Shown here: positions 12,601 through 24,200 of the stretch, piece by piece
Numbering within the stretch: the stretch's first letter is position 1
Layout: every line of letters starts with the position of its first letter
Source: Sorghum bicolor
Lineage: Eukaryota; Streptophyta; Magnoliopsida; Poales; Poaceae
Assembly: GCF_000003195.3 (NCBI RefSeq)
Contig: NC_012871.2
Span: 3,025,997-3,089,996 of the forward strand
Reading direction: 5' to 3'
Length of the DNA: 64,000 nt
The notes under the pieces: generated by a model
The model's input: only the letters and a program-made list of their open reading frames with translations
The model's database searches: none
Told to the model about the DNA's origin: nothing
Program-made: the position numbers and the translations under genes

Positions 12601-14782
12601 GAGGTATGGACATGTACCTAGGTCGCACAACTAACTGGAACCCTTACACAAACTAATAGAGCTTTGAGACATTTAACTCTTCTCAATGATTGTTTTATAG
12701 TAATAGATGTGACATCGTATTGTTTTCTCCTTGCATGGTGAAATTTTCCCTGTGTAGTAAAGGGTTGTTTAGTTACTGATTTAACTAGTTTACTTGGGCC
12801 AGGCATCACCATATATCCCTAAGGTCTCTATAGAAATCAAAAGCCCTATGATGCTGCTTGGTTGACAAGACAACCTTGCACTTTAGAGCCTTGTATAGTA
12901 CTAGAAAGACATCATGTTTTAATGCTCTCTTCTTTTGTAGACTCTAAATGATATGGGAGCTAAGAGGATTGGATTTGTTGGTGTCCCACCATTGGGATGT
13001 TGTCCTTCACAAATAACACTAGGAGAAAGCACGTCACGTCAATGCGAACTATTAAGGAATCAAGCATCACAGTTATATAATTCTAGAATTTCAAAGGAAA
13101 TAAAGAGATTGAATGCAGAACAAAGTGCTTCTAGATCAAAGATTGTTTATTTTGACATATACTACAACTTGCTTGATCTTATTCAGAATCCAGCTTCATA
13201 CGGTAAGTCTTACATTTTATTCGCTGCTACAACCCAATAATATTGATTGATGTTGTAAGCTTACTAACCAACCTTCATATCATCATAGACCACATTTAGC
13301 TGTAAGATATGAAAAACTAATCTAATTATATACAAGTATCGGTATTTTGTACATCTTCTTTCTCAAGAGCTTTTATTTATTGTTAGGATAAGCACACTGG
13401 CACAGTTTGCTAGTGACAACAGAAGCACTAATTTCACCACAATTTGAAATTTGCCCAAGGTCATTAGCTATTCATGAAAGAAAACATATGCATCACACAT
13501 ATAAATGGAAGAATGGCAACTCTCACAACTGATTCCAACCAATTATGATCACATCAACTTCAGTTGCAATTGGTTGCAATTCATCACAATCAACACTAAC
13601 AACAATCACAACCACTTGCAGCTAGTCGTCACTCCAATAGCAGTTGCAACTAGTTGCAGCCACACTTCATCACAACAACAAAATGCTAGATATAACATGG
13701 AAACCCCCAAATCAAGGTAAGAACCATAGGACCATGCTAGCCAAATCATCTTCCATTATTTGCTTATGGATTACAACAAATTTATCTCTAAATAGCACTA
13801 GAGGCTTCTATACATCAAGATCTACATATCTTGGACAACAATAATAAGATATGGGGCTGCTACTAGGGTGAAGAAATACCTCACCAAATGATGGTAGAAT
13901 TCAAATTAGAGGTACCAAGTTGTAGAGATGTAGTTACACAACCTTGAGGACAAACTCTTCTTTTGATCTATAGCAAGATCTCCTCAATAATATCCCTCTT
14001 CTCCCTCTCTTTTTCTTCTCTCTTGGAGGCTCTCTCTAGTGCTCAAAGGGTTTCAGCTAAACATTTGTTTCCCTATCCCTTCTGTTGAAAGTCAAGTTGC
14101 AAATACTAGATGCACATAAGATTATTGGTACTTTCTTGACCTACACCTATGATGTGTGGGCCTACTCACTAATAAGACCAATTACTCTCTTCAATGACCA
14201 CTCATGAGGAGGATTTCCTAATAGTTAGTGGCTTGTTCTCGTTAGAGCAAGTACGATAATAGTCTTATAGCCAAGCTAGTCAGCATTTTTGCTGATGTGA
14301 AGGAGAGAAGAAAGGTGATATGGGAGAGCTTGGCTCTCATGCAAGCAACAAGTTGAGCACATGAGGCTATACAATGGTGGGCCTAGATATCAAGTGAATA
14401 TAAAGTGGATTATGAAACAAAAGTTAAGACATTGGCAAAAGCAACAATAAAAAAGTTTTTATAGACAAATAGAGACAACTATTGTATAGTTTGACTATTA
14501 CAACTTGGTTGTACCCAAATACTTGGATATATTACAAGGCTGCTCTTATGATCATTTCTACATGACTAAAGAATGAGCCATATTTGTACAGGTTTCAAGG
14601 ATGTCAACAAAGGCTGTTGTGGTAGCACAGTGTTAAATGCCGCCATATTCATTGCATATCAGAGTGCATGTCCAAATGCAATTGATTATATTTTCTGGGA
14701 CGGCTTCCATCCTACTGAAAAGGCCTACAAAATTGTAGTGGATAAGCTCGTTCAGCAAGCTTCGGAGTTCCTGTTGAGGTGA
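9613..14782 (+). CDS. GDSL esterase/lipase (SGNH hydrolase), 392 aa, five exons
   Basis: Exons: 9613-9973, 11191-11321, 11447-11680, 12941-13202, 14592-14782; all phases close to 1179 nt. Residues 22-41 form a hydrophobic signal peptide, so the enzyme should be secreted or enter the vacuole. Block [13 protein letters not shown] carries the nucleophile Ser76. FACGGSG supplies the oxyanion-hole Gly, [10 protein letters not shown] the Asn208 and [11 protein letters not shown] the Asp366/His369 pair. The five-exon layout and length are typical of plant GDSL lipases, which cleave ester bonds in lipids, cutin precursors or acetylated xylan; the substrate cannot be told from sequence. Introns are long (about 0.1-1.4 kb) and contain MITE-like DNA. 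No frame break is seen. Confidence 0.93.
10100..10366. repeat. Inverted-repeat-bounded MITE-like element in GDSL intron 1
   Basis: The 19-base sequence TTTTGTTTGAATATGTAGG at 10100-10118 returns as its reverse complement at 10348-10366. The 230 bp between hold no open frame of note. The family was not identified and I did not find a clear target duplication. Confidence 0.5.
14245..14545. repeat. Tourist-like MITE in GDSL intron 4
   Basis: The ends read GAGCAAGTACGATAAT and, on the other strand, GAGCAGCCTTGTAATA, flanked on both sides by TTA (14242-14244, 14546-14548). This fits a PIF/Harbinger (Tourist) MITE with a 3-bp target duplication; the inverted repeats are degenerate beyond the first bases. 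Confidence 0.5.
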
Positions 14783-17368
14783 AGAAATTGTTGTTGCACG
14801 CTCTACAATAGTTTTAATGCTCCCATAGAACAACCTGACCATTTCCACATTTCAGTGTCATTTGCCAAATGTACGAAACATATAAGATTTACTCCTAAAA
14901 CAAACCTAATGAAAGGCTCCTCCTCTGTATGTCCACACGGCAGTTACTATGGACAACGTGGCAGTTACTGCTCACTCGGACATCACTGTTCGCGTGCTAA
15001 TTATTGTTTGCCCGCCAGTCATTGTGCAACCTCTGCTTCAAATACAGTTCGACACGATTTAGGATTGTTGTTTTACTGTTCTAAACCCCTTTTACTGCTC
15101 GTGTCACTGCTCATGTACCTTCCTCCCAGTGCATGCGGTGAATTGCATGTTCTCGGCCTAGAAAATATTGTGTGTCGATGTCAACATATAATTTGTATTT
15201 TTCAGCTCAAAATCCTTACGGCCGTGTTGTATAGAACCACAACACAACAAGTCTGTAACTAGCTGTCACAACAATCAGAACACCTTTATATTTATAAAAC
15301 CATTTGTAGGGAAGTACCTTATGTTAATATAAAAAAGTAGTATTGTTACCATTTTTGTGCCAGCAGAAATTTCATTATTGAACACCATGATAGTTCAATA
15401 TACGTTCTTGCTACGCTTACCCTATTGGTAACCCATGACTTTTGTGAGGTATAAAAACGTGAGAAATCATCCTTTAGTAGGCCCTGTTTGGATTCATATT
15501 GGTAATAGCTAGTACTAGTTAGCAACTAAAAAGAAAAAGAAAGAGTGACTTCAAACAAGTCTTTTACTATGGCCTTCGTTTAAATATAGGATTATAAAAT
15601 TCAGACAAATAGAAAAAACATATTGGAGCTGAAATGCCTATGCAAATGAAATTCTATAAGAATCTAGAATGCAGGAAACTGACAACAGCAAGATTATAGG
15701 ATTCCTAAGACACCAAGAAAAAGACGCTTATTTTGCCCCAAAATTCGTTTTAGTTCTGACCTACCACGGGCGGCAGCAGGTGTTTAATGGGCCTTGTTAG
15801 TGTGTCTAGTTGGGCTGTGCATGTCGCTGGCAAAAACAATAAGCACGCTGGTATGGGTCGTTTAGTAGAATAGTAGTCTATGATGAGGTAATGAAAAACC
15901 GATGCAGATTGGAAAGATGGCAGCACGAGACCGAACGAGGAATCATGTGTCAGCGATGGAGCCATTTGGATCAACATCAGGTCGTGGACGCGCATCCAAA
16001 AACAACCGCAAAGATTTGGGGATCAACTGCTTCTCCAGATTGCGCTAGACACGTTTCCTTCCTTCCTTCCTTCCCCTTGGTCGTTTTGGGTGCAGTGCAA
16101 ACCTGAGACGTCTCCCGATGTATAAATGCAGGTCCCTTGTGTCCCCTTCTGAACGTCGTGTAGCTCAGCCTCACCAGGAACAAGCCATATGGCAGGAGAA
16201 GAGGCATTCAGGGGATTGGATCCAACAAAACGACGGGGCGACAACGACGCAGGGTTATCATAGTGCGAATCGAGCATATTTCGTGTAGAATGTAATAATA
16301 GATAATGATTGTGATGAAAGGGGCCGTGCTGAGCGTGGTAGGGTAGGGCAGGGAGGATTTTGTCCTGTCACCGGTGGCAGCCAGCGTGTGTCAATCGAAC
16401 CACCAGACAGACCCCATGGCGTAACAAGAGTAAACGGGCGTTGAATCCACCTGCAGACGCTTGACATTTGGAGCACCAATGGTCTGCAGTAGTTTACACT
16501 GCGGTGACAACGAAACACATGTCATCTGAACCCAAGTAAACTGCAGGAGCACTAGGTCTCAGCTCGGTGTAAGAACTGCAGCAGCGGCAGGTTTCAGAGA
16601 AGGGGATCTGCATAAACCATCCATGTGAAAACCAACAGGAGAGCTGGGAATAAACTTGGCAAGGGGAATCTGGAGTAACAGCTCGAGGTAGAATTTGACC
16701 TGTTTAGCATGGACGTCCGTTGTTTTTTACCATGGACCTGCCCACAGCACCTAGGGCAATATCTCCACGCCACACGTGTGATCAAGAGAAGGCAGCTGGC
16801 AACATACAAAGTACAAGACCTGCAGAAGATGCACACAAAAGTGCTCAGTAAACTAACCTGGTTGGTTCCGGCGTTCTTACCAGTGCTGTCATCAGTAACA
16901 TCAGCGCGTAACACCAAGGAAGAAGGTCAGTAACAGGAGCCCCAGCCGGGAACGGAATGGAACAGCGGCGCTCTCTCTTTCTCCTTCCTGCCACCAAGTG
17001 ACGTGCAAACCAACAACCGCAACAAGGCCCCTCCTCCGGCACAGCCAAGTAAACAACTCTGCCGTCGCGGCATTGGACACAGCACGCGCGTGCGGACAGC
17101 CGCCCTCCGAATTTCCCCCCCGCGGTCGGTCCCTCCGTCGTCTTCCTCCTCCTCCTCCTCCCCGTCCCTTTCGCCTCGGCTAGACATCCACGGGGACCTA
17201 ATAATACGTACATATATATGCAGCAAAAGCTCACCTCAGCTGCATACTAGCAGAGAAGTTGGTGGCCTGGCCGGAGAAGATTCTTCTTCTCCTTCTCCTC
17301 CTTCTCGAGGGTCCCCTTCTCTTTCCTTTCCAGTGTATAGGCCAGCAGGCAGAGAGGGCCCGATCGAG
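14783..17368. other. Intergenic: GDSL 3' region and NAGK upstream region
   Basis: The open frames here are short, overlap on both strands and show no recognisable domain. Positions 15480-15720 begin GGCCCTGTTTGG and look like degraded MITE sequence. A TATA-like ACATATATATGC at 17208-17219 lies about 150 bp before the NAGK start codon and may be its core promoter. A CT-rich stretch with TCC repeats (17140-17165) precedes it. Confidence 0.5.
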
Positions 17369-19684
17369 ATGCAGCGGCACACGGGGCGGGACATGTGGGA
17401 CGTGGAGGAGTGCCAGAGCCCGCGCATGGGCAGCGTCATCCTCGGCGTCGACGGCGGTGCCAGCAACACCGTCTGCGTCTGCATCCCCGCCGCCATGCCC
17501 TTCAACGACCCGCTCCCGGTCCTCTCCCGCACCGTCGCCGGCTGCTCCAACCACAACTCCGTCGGAGGTAACACCACCTGGACTCGCTCAACCATCGCAG
17601 CTCCTTGCTCTCCTCAAGTTTCCTGCAGTGACGAGCAATGATCGTGATGGGTAACAAACAAACCAGTAAACAATCCTGTGGGATTTTCCTGCTGGTTAAA
17701 TTTTTTTTAAAAAAATGTAAAAGTGGTAAAAGAAGCTGTTGTTTACTTTTCTTGTTCCGATTGTTCAGAGGACAGGGCAAGGGAGACACTGGAGAGAGTG
17801 ATGTCACAGGCGCTGCTCAAGGCGCGCCGGCGACGATCAAATGTCTGTGCTGTCTGCCTGGCCGTAGCAGGCGTCAACCATCCAATCGATCAGCAGAGAA
17901 TGTTGGATTGGCTCAGGTCAGTCTAGTATATATATGCCCAATTTAGCAAAACATTATAATTCAGACAGTTGTCAACTGAAACTGCAGTCTATTTTTCAGT
18001 TAAGTTCCTCTCCGACTCAGTGCAGGCAAACACTTTTTTTCAGGGACATATTTCCAAGCCATGTCAAGCTGTTTGTGGAGAACGATGCAGTGGCGGCTTT
18101 GGCCAGTGGAACCATGGGCAAGCTGCACGGATGCGTGCTGATCGCAGGGACAGGGACCATAGCTTATGGGTTCACCAGTGATGGCAGGGAAGCCCGAGCA
18201 GCAGGTGCAGGGCCGGTTCTAGGTGATTGGGGCAGGTTAGTCAAAAAGGAGTATGTTTTCTAATCCATGACAGTAACTTTAATACAAGAGAATTGAATCA
18301 GTTAGTGGAAGCTGGTTCATATATATACTCTATGTCAAGGTGGCTGCCCTTGGTGGATTTGTTTGACCGGTTTATATGGCATGTCACATGCAGTGGATAT
18401 GGGATTTCTGCCCAGGCATTGACAGCAGTGGTGAGAGCTTATGATGGCCGAGGCCCTGAAACAGCGCTTACAAACAACATCCTTGACTTCCTTGGACTGG
18501 CATCGCCAGACGAATTGATAGGGTAAGCCATCTTTTTTTTGTGACTTGATAGGGTAAGCCATCTTGGCTTGCTGAAACTTACTGTTTCGGCTTTACACAT
18601 AGAACAACCTGAAAATAGTTCGACAAACAAATCTAAACACTTCTGTAGCGCAGTTTCACCAAACGAATTAAGAGAAATCTAGTTTGACTACTGACTGGCC
18701 CTATTTTAAGTAAAGGAACATATTCCAGTCTAGGATTGATAAGTCAATAAAAACTTGTCAAGTTACGATAATGATTTTATTACAAGGCACAGTGACAACT
18801 TCTACTTACCTGTTCATTGTTCTGACAACAGATGGACATATGAAGACCAATCATGGGCTCGTATTGCTGATCTTCTTCCAGTTGTGGTAGAATCAGCTGA
18901 AAGTGGTGATGAGGTGGCAAACAAGATCCTACACAATTCAGTTGGAGAACTTGCTTCCAGTGTCAAGGCTGTAGTGCAAAGGCTTGACCTTGGTGGTGAA
19001 GGTGACACAAGAATCCTCTCTGATTTTCCCTCCCCTGAAATACTTGTATAGTTTGCATATAGATATATAGATATATATATATTTACATATATCTAATAAT
19101 AGAGTTATCTCATTACAAAAAATGACTTTTGATAAAGAAAACAGTGGTTATGTAGAACTAAACAAGACCCTCAAAGTTGCATTAGTAGAATGCCTCATGG
19201 AAGAATTTCTTAAGATGTTTCTCCTTCGCAGATGGCAAGCATCCATTTCCACTTGTTATGGTTGGTAAAGTCCTTGAGGCAAACAAAAGGTGGGACATTG
19301 GGAACGAAGTGATCGATTGTGTTACCAAGAATTACCCAGGTGCCTATCCAATACATCCCAAGGTGAGCAGAATATAACAAATATTCTTCAGATTAAGCAA
19401 CCTTCAAGAATTAATAAGCTGAATAGTGGAAACAAATATCTCAGAGAAGATTTAATTGAAATGGGGAAGCAAAAACTGAGCTGTGTGTATGCTTGAATAA
19501 TATTGGATATACACGGTTTACAAACTGATACATGTTCAGATCCTACTACAAAATTTGCCAAATTAGTATTTATGAGGTCTGTATCTGCTTGTACCTGCAG
19601 GTGGAGCCAGCTGTTGGTGCAGCTTTATTAGCATGGAATGCTATAGCAAGTGAATTAGATGGCGATATTAGAACTGTTCAATAA
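17369..19684 (+). CDS. NAGK: N-acetyl-D-glucosamine kinase, 350 aa, seven exons
   Basis: Exons: 17369-17567, 17769-17916, 18044-18235, 18394-18522, 18832-19001, 19232-19362, 19601-19684; phases close to 1053 nt. The protein is of the BadF/BadG/BcrA ATPase family (ASKHA fold). ILGVDGGASNT near residue 24 is the first phosphate-binding loop and AGTGTIAYG near residue 150 the second; NSVGED and AVAGVNHP are family blocks. It phosphorylates GlcNAc (EC 2.7.1.59), salvaging the sugar from glycoprotein turnover toward UDP-GlcNAc, probably in the cytosol as there is no signal peptide. Full length for plant NAGK and no lesion. The next gene, on the opposite strand, converges on it 1.6 kb away. Confidence 0.94.
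19055..19091. repeat. AT-rich microsatellite in NAGK intron 5
   Basis: Repeated ATAT and GATATAT units form a short simple repeat just after exon 5 of the kinase gene. Confidence 0.6.
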
Positions 19685-21282
19685 TGAAACATCCTACAAA
19701 TTATTGTATATTATGTTTTAGTGCTGAATCATCACCTAGCCTTTTGCATTTGATGTAACAGATTGCTTGAAAAGGTTGTAATCTTCTCGAGAAAGAAAGG
19801 TTTACAACAAGGAATTTGATTTAGTGGTAGTTTCTTTCGATAAAAATAGAGTAACAGAAAGAAAATGTGTGTCAATACGCGTGATTTGTTCTGGTGAAAT
19901 TTGAAATAGTCATCAAATCTGTGATAGCAAGCAAACTCCACTTACCTCAGTTTCTGTCATCTGCTGCTCATGCAAACAACCAAGCAATGGCAACAGTAAG
20001 TTATAGCAATCAGCCATGCATACATCACTCAAAAGCTCAATCACTATGGAATTTCAATTTCTTTTAAAGAAACTACTAATGAAGTTTTAATCATAAATAT
20101 AGATCAAGCAACTTGGGATAACTATGAATATGAAAACTATTTCATTGCCCTAAAAAGGTTTGCTTCCTCGAAAATTGACAAATGTTGTACATAAGATCTG
20201 TACAGGTTTACAAGACCATTAGTACAAGCCAGGACTCCAAAATTTATAAGTTACTATGCTTACAATATGACTAGAGCTTGTATAACAGCTAAGTTATTTC
20301 TATATAGGCTGCTGACAAAACTGTGATCACCCACACAGAATTTGAACTATCATAATTTGTACAGGTGTATTCACTTCTACATACATCATAGAGGATGTGA
20401 ATCCAATCATCTGCGGAGTGAGTGCCGACAGTATAACTGCATCCATTACCATATGATGTTTAGAAAAATGCATTGCTACAATTTAGAAATATATTATGCC
20501 CTTGAAATGCATACCCTAGGTTTCAAAATTCAGTCGAATGGACTACCTCAGCTTCCTTCTAGCTGCAGATTTGCAGTGTCAATTTGGCCATGGATCAATT
20601 TCATAGCCTTGCAATGGTATGCTGTTCCTCCACCATGAAATTAATATCTCTCATGTCCCTTAAGCCACTCTAAACTAAAATCACCAATAAGGAAATAATC
20701 AGTCATTGCACTTCATAAAAATAAAAATAAAAAAATCTGTTCTAAAGGAAACATAAAACATTCAAGCATAGTGTTGAAGTCTGAGGTTGAGTCTCATATA
20801 TGCACATACATTTTGTGGCATGTGCAGATTCTTGACGGATGATTCCATCAATGTGATGACAATACAATGCCACATCAGTAATTATATATAGAGTAGCATA
20901 TGGGGATTTTTAGGTAGCTTATTATTGGTTAGACTACTCAGACCAAACCCACCAGAAGTAGGATGCCACACCTTCATTGGTGGTTACAAGTAACTGCTTT
21001 TTGCTTTCCTCTTAGAAGAGTTATGTAGTCACAATGTGGTATGATATGAATATAAAATTTTTGCATATAATTTGTAATGGATGTTTAGCAAAAGTACAGG
21101 TACAAGGTAATGATGTGGTATGAAAATATAGGAGTTTGACATCACAATGATTTTTAGTGAACATTTGGCAATATCAGAAATGCATCCAACTGGGTTGGAG
21201 CCTTGCTTGTATGAAAAATACAGCTTGAAGGTATTCATATAGTGATTGATAAGAAAGTACCAGCTCACCTTGCTGCTCCAAC
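19685..21282. other. Convergent intergenic region between NAGK and the coiled-coil gene
   Basis: AT-rich DNA holding the 3' untranslated regions of both convergent genes. I see no convincing gene, RNA or repeat in it. Confidence 0.5.
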
Positions 21283-24200
21283 TTATGTTGTATCTTGTAA
21301 GTCCTCTTTTTGTCTGCTTCTTATACCTGCAACAAGCTTGCATGTCTTCAAGAAAGCATCCAACAGCTGCATGCACAGCATCAATTATGAATTATACTCT
21401 GCCCTTCTGATATGAATGAATCATCATAAGAGACCATGTACGAGCATCTCATTATGAACAAAAGAATCAAATTGTGAGTTCTCAGGTATGATAGAGAAAA
21501 TAATAAATAAAATACAGCTGCAAAGTTTTTGTTAAAAAAAACAGGCACTTCACGTGTAAAGAAGCACCAGTCAAATGATTAAGAACTAGGGAAGATAGGA
21601 GAATTAAAACATTGACACTTGAGAGAATTACCACAGGATGATGCTGAAAAACAGGAGAGTAGTGCTCAAGAGTTACATATATCTTTTGTACAAGACTCAA
21701 AAGTGCATTAACCTTGTCTCCCATAATGTCAACCTAATTAAAACAGAAAAAACATTTAAACAAGTTGCGATGTTAATTTGAAACAACATGATTCTTGTAG
21801 TCTAATAGAAGCGTAGTCCAACAACAACCGATCAGGTATAAAATATCAAAGCAGAAGGGGTTCAGATCATCAGTGACTCACTTGCATGCTATCAGAATAT
21901 CTAATTGACATTATCTTGCTTTTCAATTAAAATTGCCATGCTGATTAAAAAGGAACGAACATCCTGCCTAAACATCTATGAGAGTTACTTTATAATGTGC
22001 ACTTTACTACAGAAATGAAAAAGGCACATAATGGACCAAATAAATTCTATGCACCTAGCATATTACTCAAATTGATCTGATCTGTTTACAAAAATAAGCA
22101 GAGCTGAGAGTATTCTGTCTTTATGATGTGAGTGGTTCCGATGCGTACAGGTTCTAAAGCCTCTGTCTTCTTAATATAATGATATGCAGTTATCCTACAT
22201 GTTCCAGAAACAAAAAAAAGAGTACTCTATCATAAAACTCGGCCTAGGAGGGGTCAAGACCGCCCTCCCGAGTATTGTACTTAAGAAGAAAATCTTCTCA
22301 CACAGATCGAGAAAATCCTAGAAACCCCTGCCCCATCCATATACAGGGAACCATAACCTGTGAATGGGCCGGCTCTTGACTTGTGCTTTGTCCTGGGACA
22401 GATTAGGGAAATTTTTTAACCACAATATGAAATTCGCTCCCACGGGGAGTCGAACCCAGGACCTGAGGAGTGCCGCTGAGGCTCTCCAACCAGATGGACT
22501 AGAGGCCCGTTGGCAAAGAGTATTCTATCTTACTCCAACTTGATTGTTTGCAGTTTTAAACTTATAAATACAGCTATTTGACACATGAATGAGCATGAGC
22601 CTTCAATAAGATCCTTGAATGTTTGCATCCATGTTAAATAGAGAGAAACCATTTTGTGCTGGACTGTAAACAAAAAAAAAGAAGAAGGGCTACTGTGCAA
22701 AGAAGTAAATAATTTGAGCAGATACGGAAAACATACTTCAGATTCAGCTTTTCGAAGCTCAGAACGTCTTGTGTCAAGCATTTGCTTATACCACAGGCCC
22801 TTCTTTGTCAGTACGATAGCCTGTTGTACCATATGGTTGCATCGATCTTTCAGATTTTCAGTCCTGAATGCAACACGCTCTTTTATCAGTTTGTGCTAGC
22901 ATCAAGAGTATGGATTATTCGACAACACAAAGGATTTTTACAAGCACTATTTTGCATCCAACCAAAAACACAAGTCAGGTTCTCAAAAAAGGATGTCAAT
23001 AGTCATAGCAGTCATAAAAAAACATGCTGAAATATTTTATTTTGCATTCTGAAAGCAAAAATAAGGGGTAGATGCACATACTTTTTCTCGTTTCCTTTTA
23101 TATCATCTGGCATTCTATGTTCAATCTCCACAAATTCTTTTGACAAATCCATGATAGATACCAGGATGCAATCAAGCTGTTTTTCTTGATCTCTTTTACC
23201 TAGGATATCACTGTGATTCAACCTTTTTGTTTCCATTTCTTTTACGGTGCTTGAGGCAACTTCTAAAACCTCATTCAGCTTGATGAGCTCTTCATACTGT
23301 ATATCTGGATCAGAAATCTCACATGATCTTTGTGGCTCCATCTCAATATCACGGAGAATCATTTCCTCACTGTCTTGCTTGATTAGATCTAGATCTTGCT
23401 GATTATTTTGGATGGAATGCTCTTTTTCTAGCATTGACAACTTTTCCTTTAGCTTCTGATTTTCTTCATTACATAAACACAACGCCTTGTCCTTTTCTGA
23501 GAGTGCGGCTTCAAGTGAGGACACTTGGGCACGGAAACTTTGCACAGTATCCTCCAAGACATTCCTATGACTATCCACCAAGTTTCTCGTAACAGTTTGG
23601 TAAATTTCATCTCTGATAGTACTTTCAATAACAAGATCCTCATATTCTACTTTATTGCTGTTGACTTGTCTCAAAAGTTGTTTTTCTAATGAATATTGAA
23701 GTGACATTTTCCTGGTGGCATCAGATATTTGGCTTGATAATTCCTGAATATTCTTTGTCTTCTCTGCAAGCAAACACCGAAGATGTTGGTTTTCACAGAA
23801 TAGCGAATCAATTCTACTGTTCAATTTGCTCCTTTCATCAAGTGCATCACTGTTACTGCAGATTGTAGGTGCTGCAGCAGCCATTCCATTGGACATGATT
23901 TGGTCAAATCTTGAAATGACCTCAGGGAATTTCCTCCTTAAAGGCTCAAATTCTACATCATACTTAAGAGCCAATGACCATTTCTCTCGTTTGAATTTGA
24001 AGAGCTCTTCTGTTTTCTCTTGCAAATCCAACTCATGCAGCCTTTTTAATTTACTGATCTCAGATCTGAAATAGTTAAGCATTTCATGTCTAGTCATGCC
24101 CTTCAGATGTCGGAAGTCGGATCTTTCTGATATAACTTCACTGGGACTTATAGATTTCTGTGTTGCAGAATTCTGGTTTTCTCCGGAAGACAGAGAGTGG

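Noticed and set aside
16845..17595. Long overlapping minus-strand frames around the NAGK start
   Set aside because: They are antisense shadows of GC-rich NAGK exon 1 and its leader.
22440..22515. Apparent tRNA gene from Pol III boxes
   Set aside because: The boxes head a dispersed-type SINE with target duplication; no full cloverleaf was seen.
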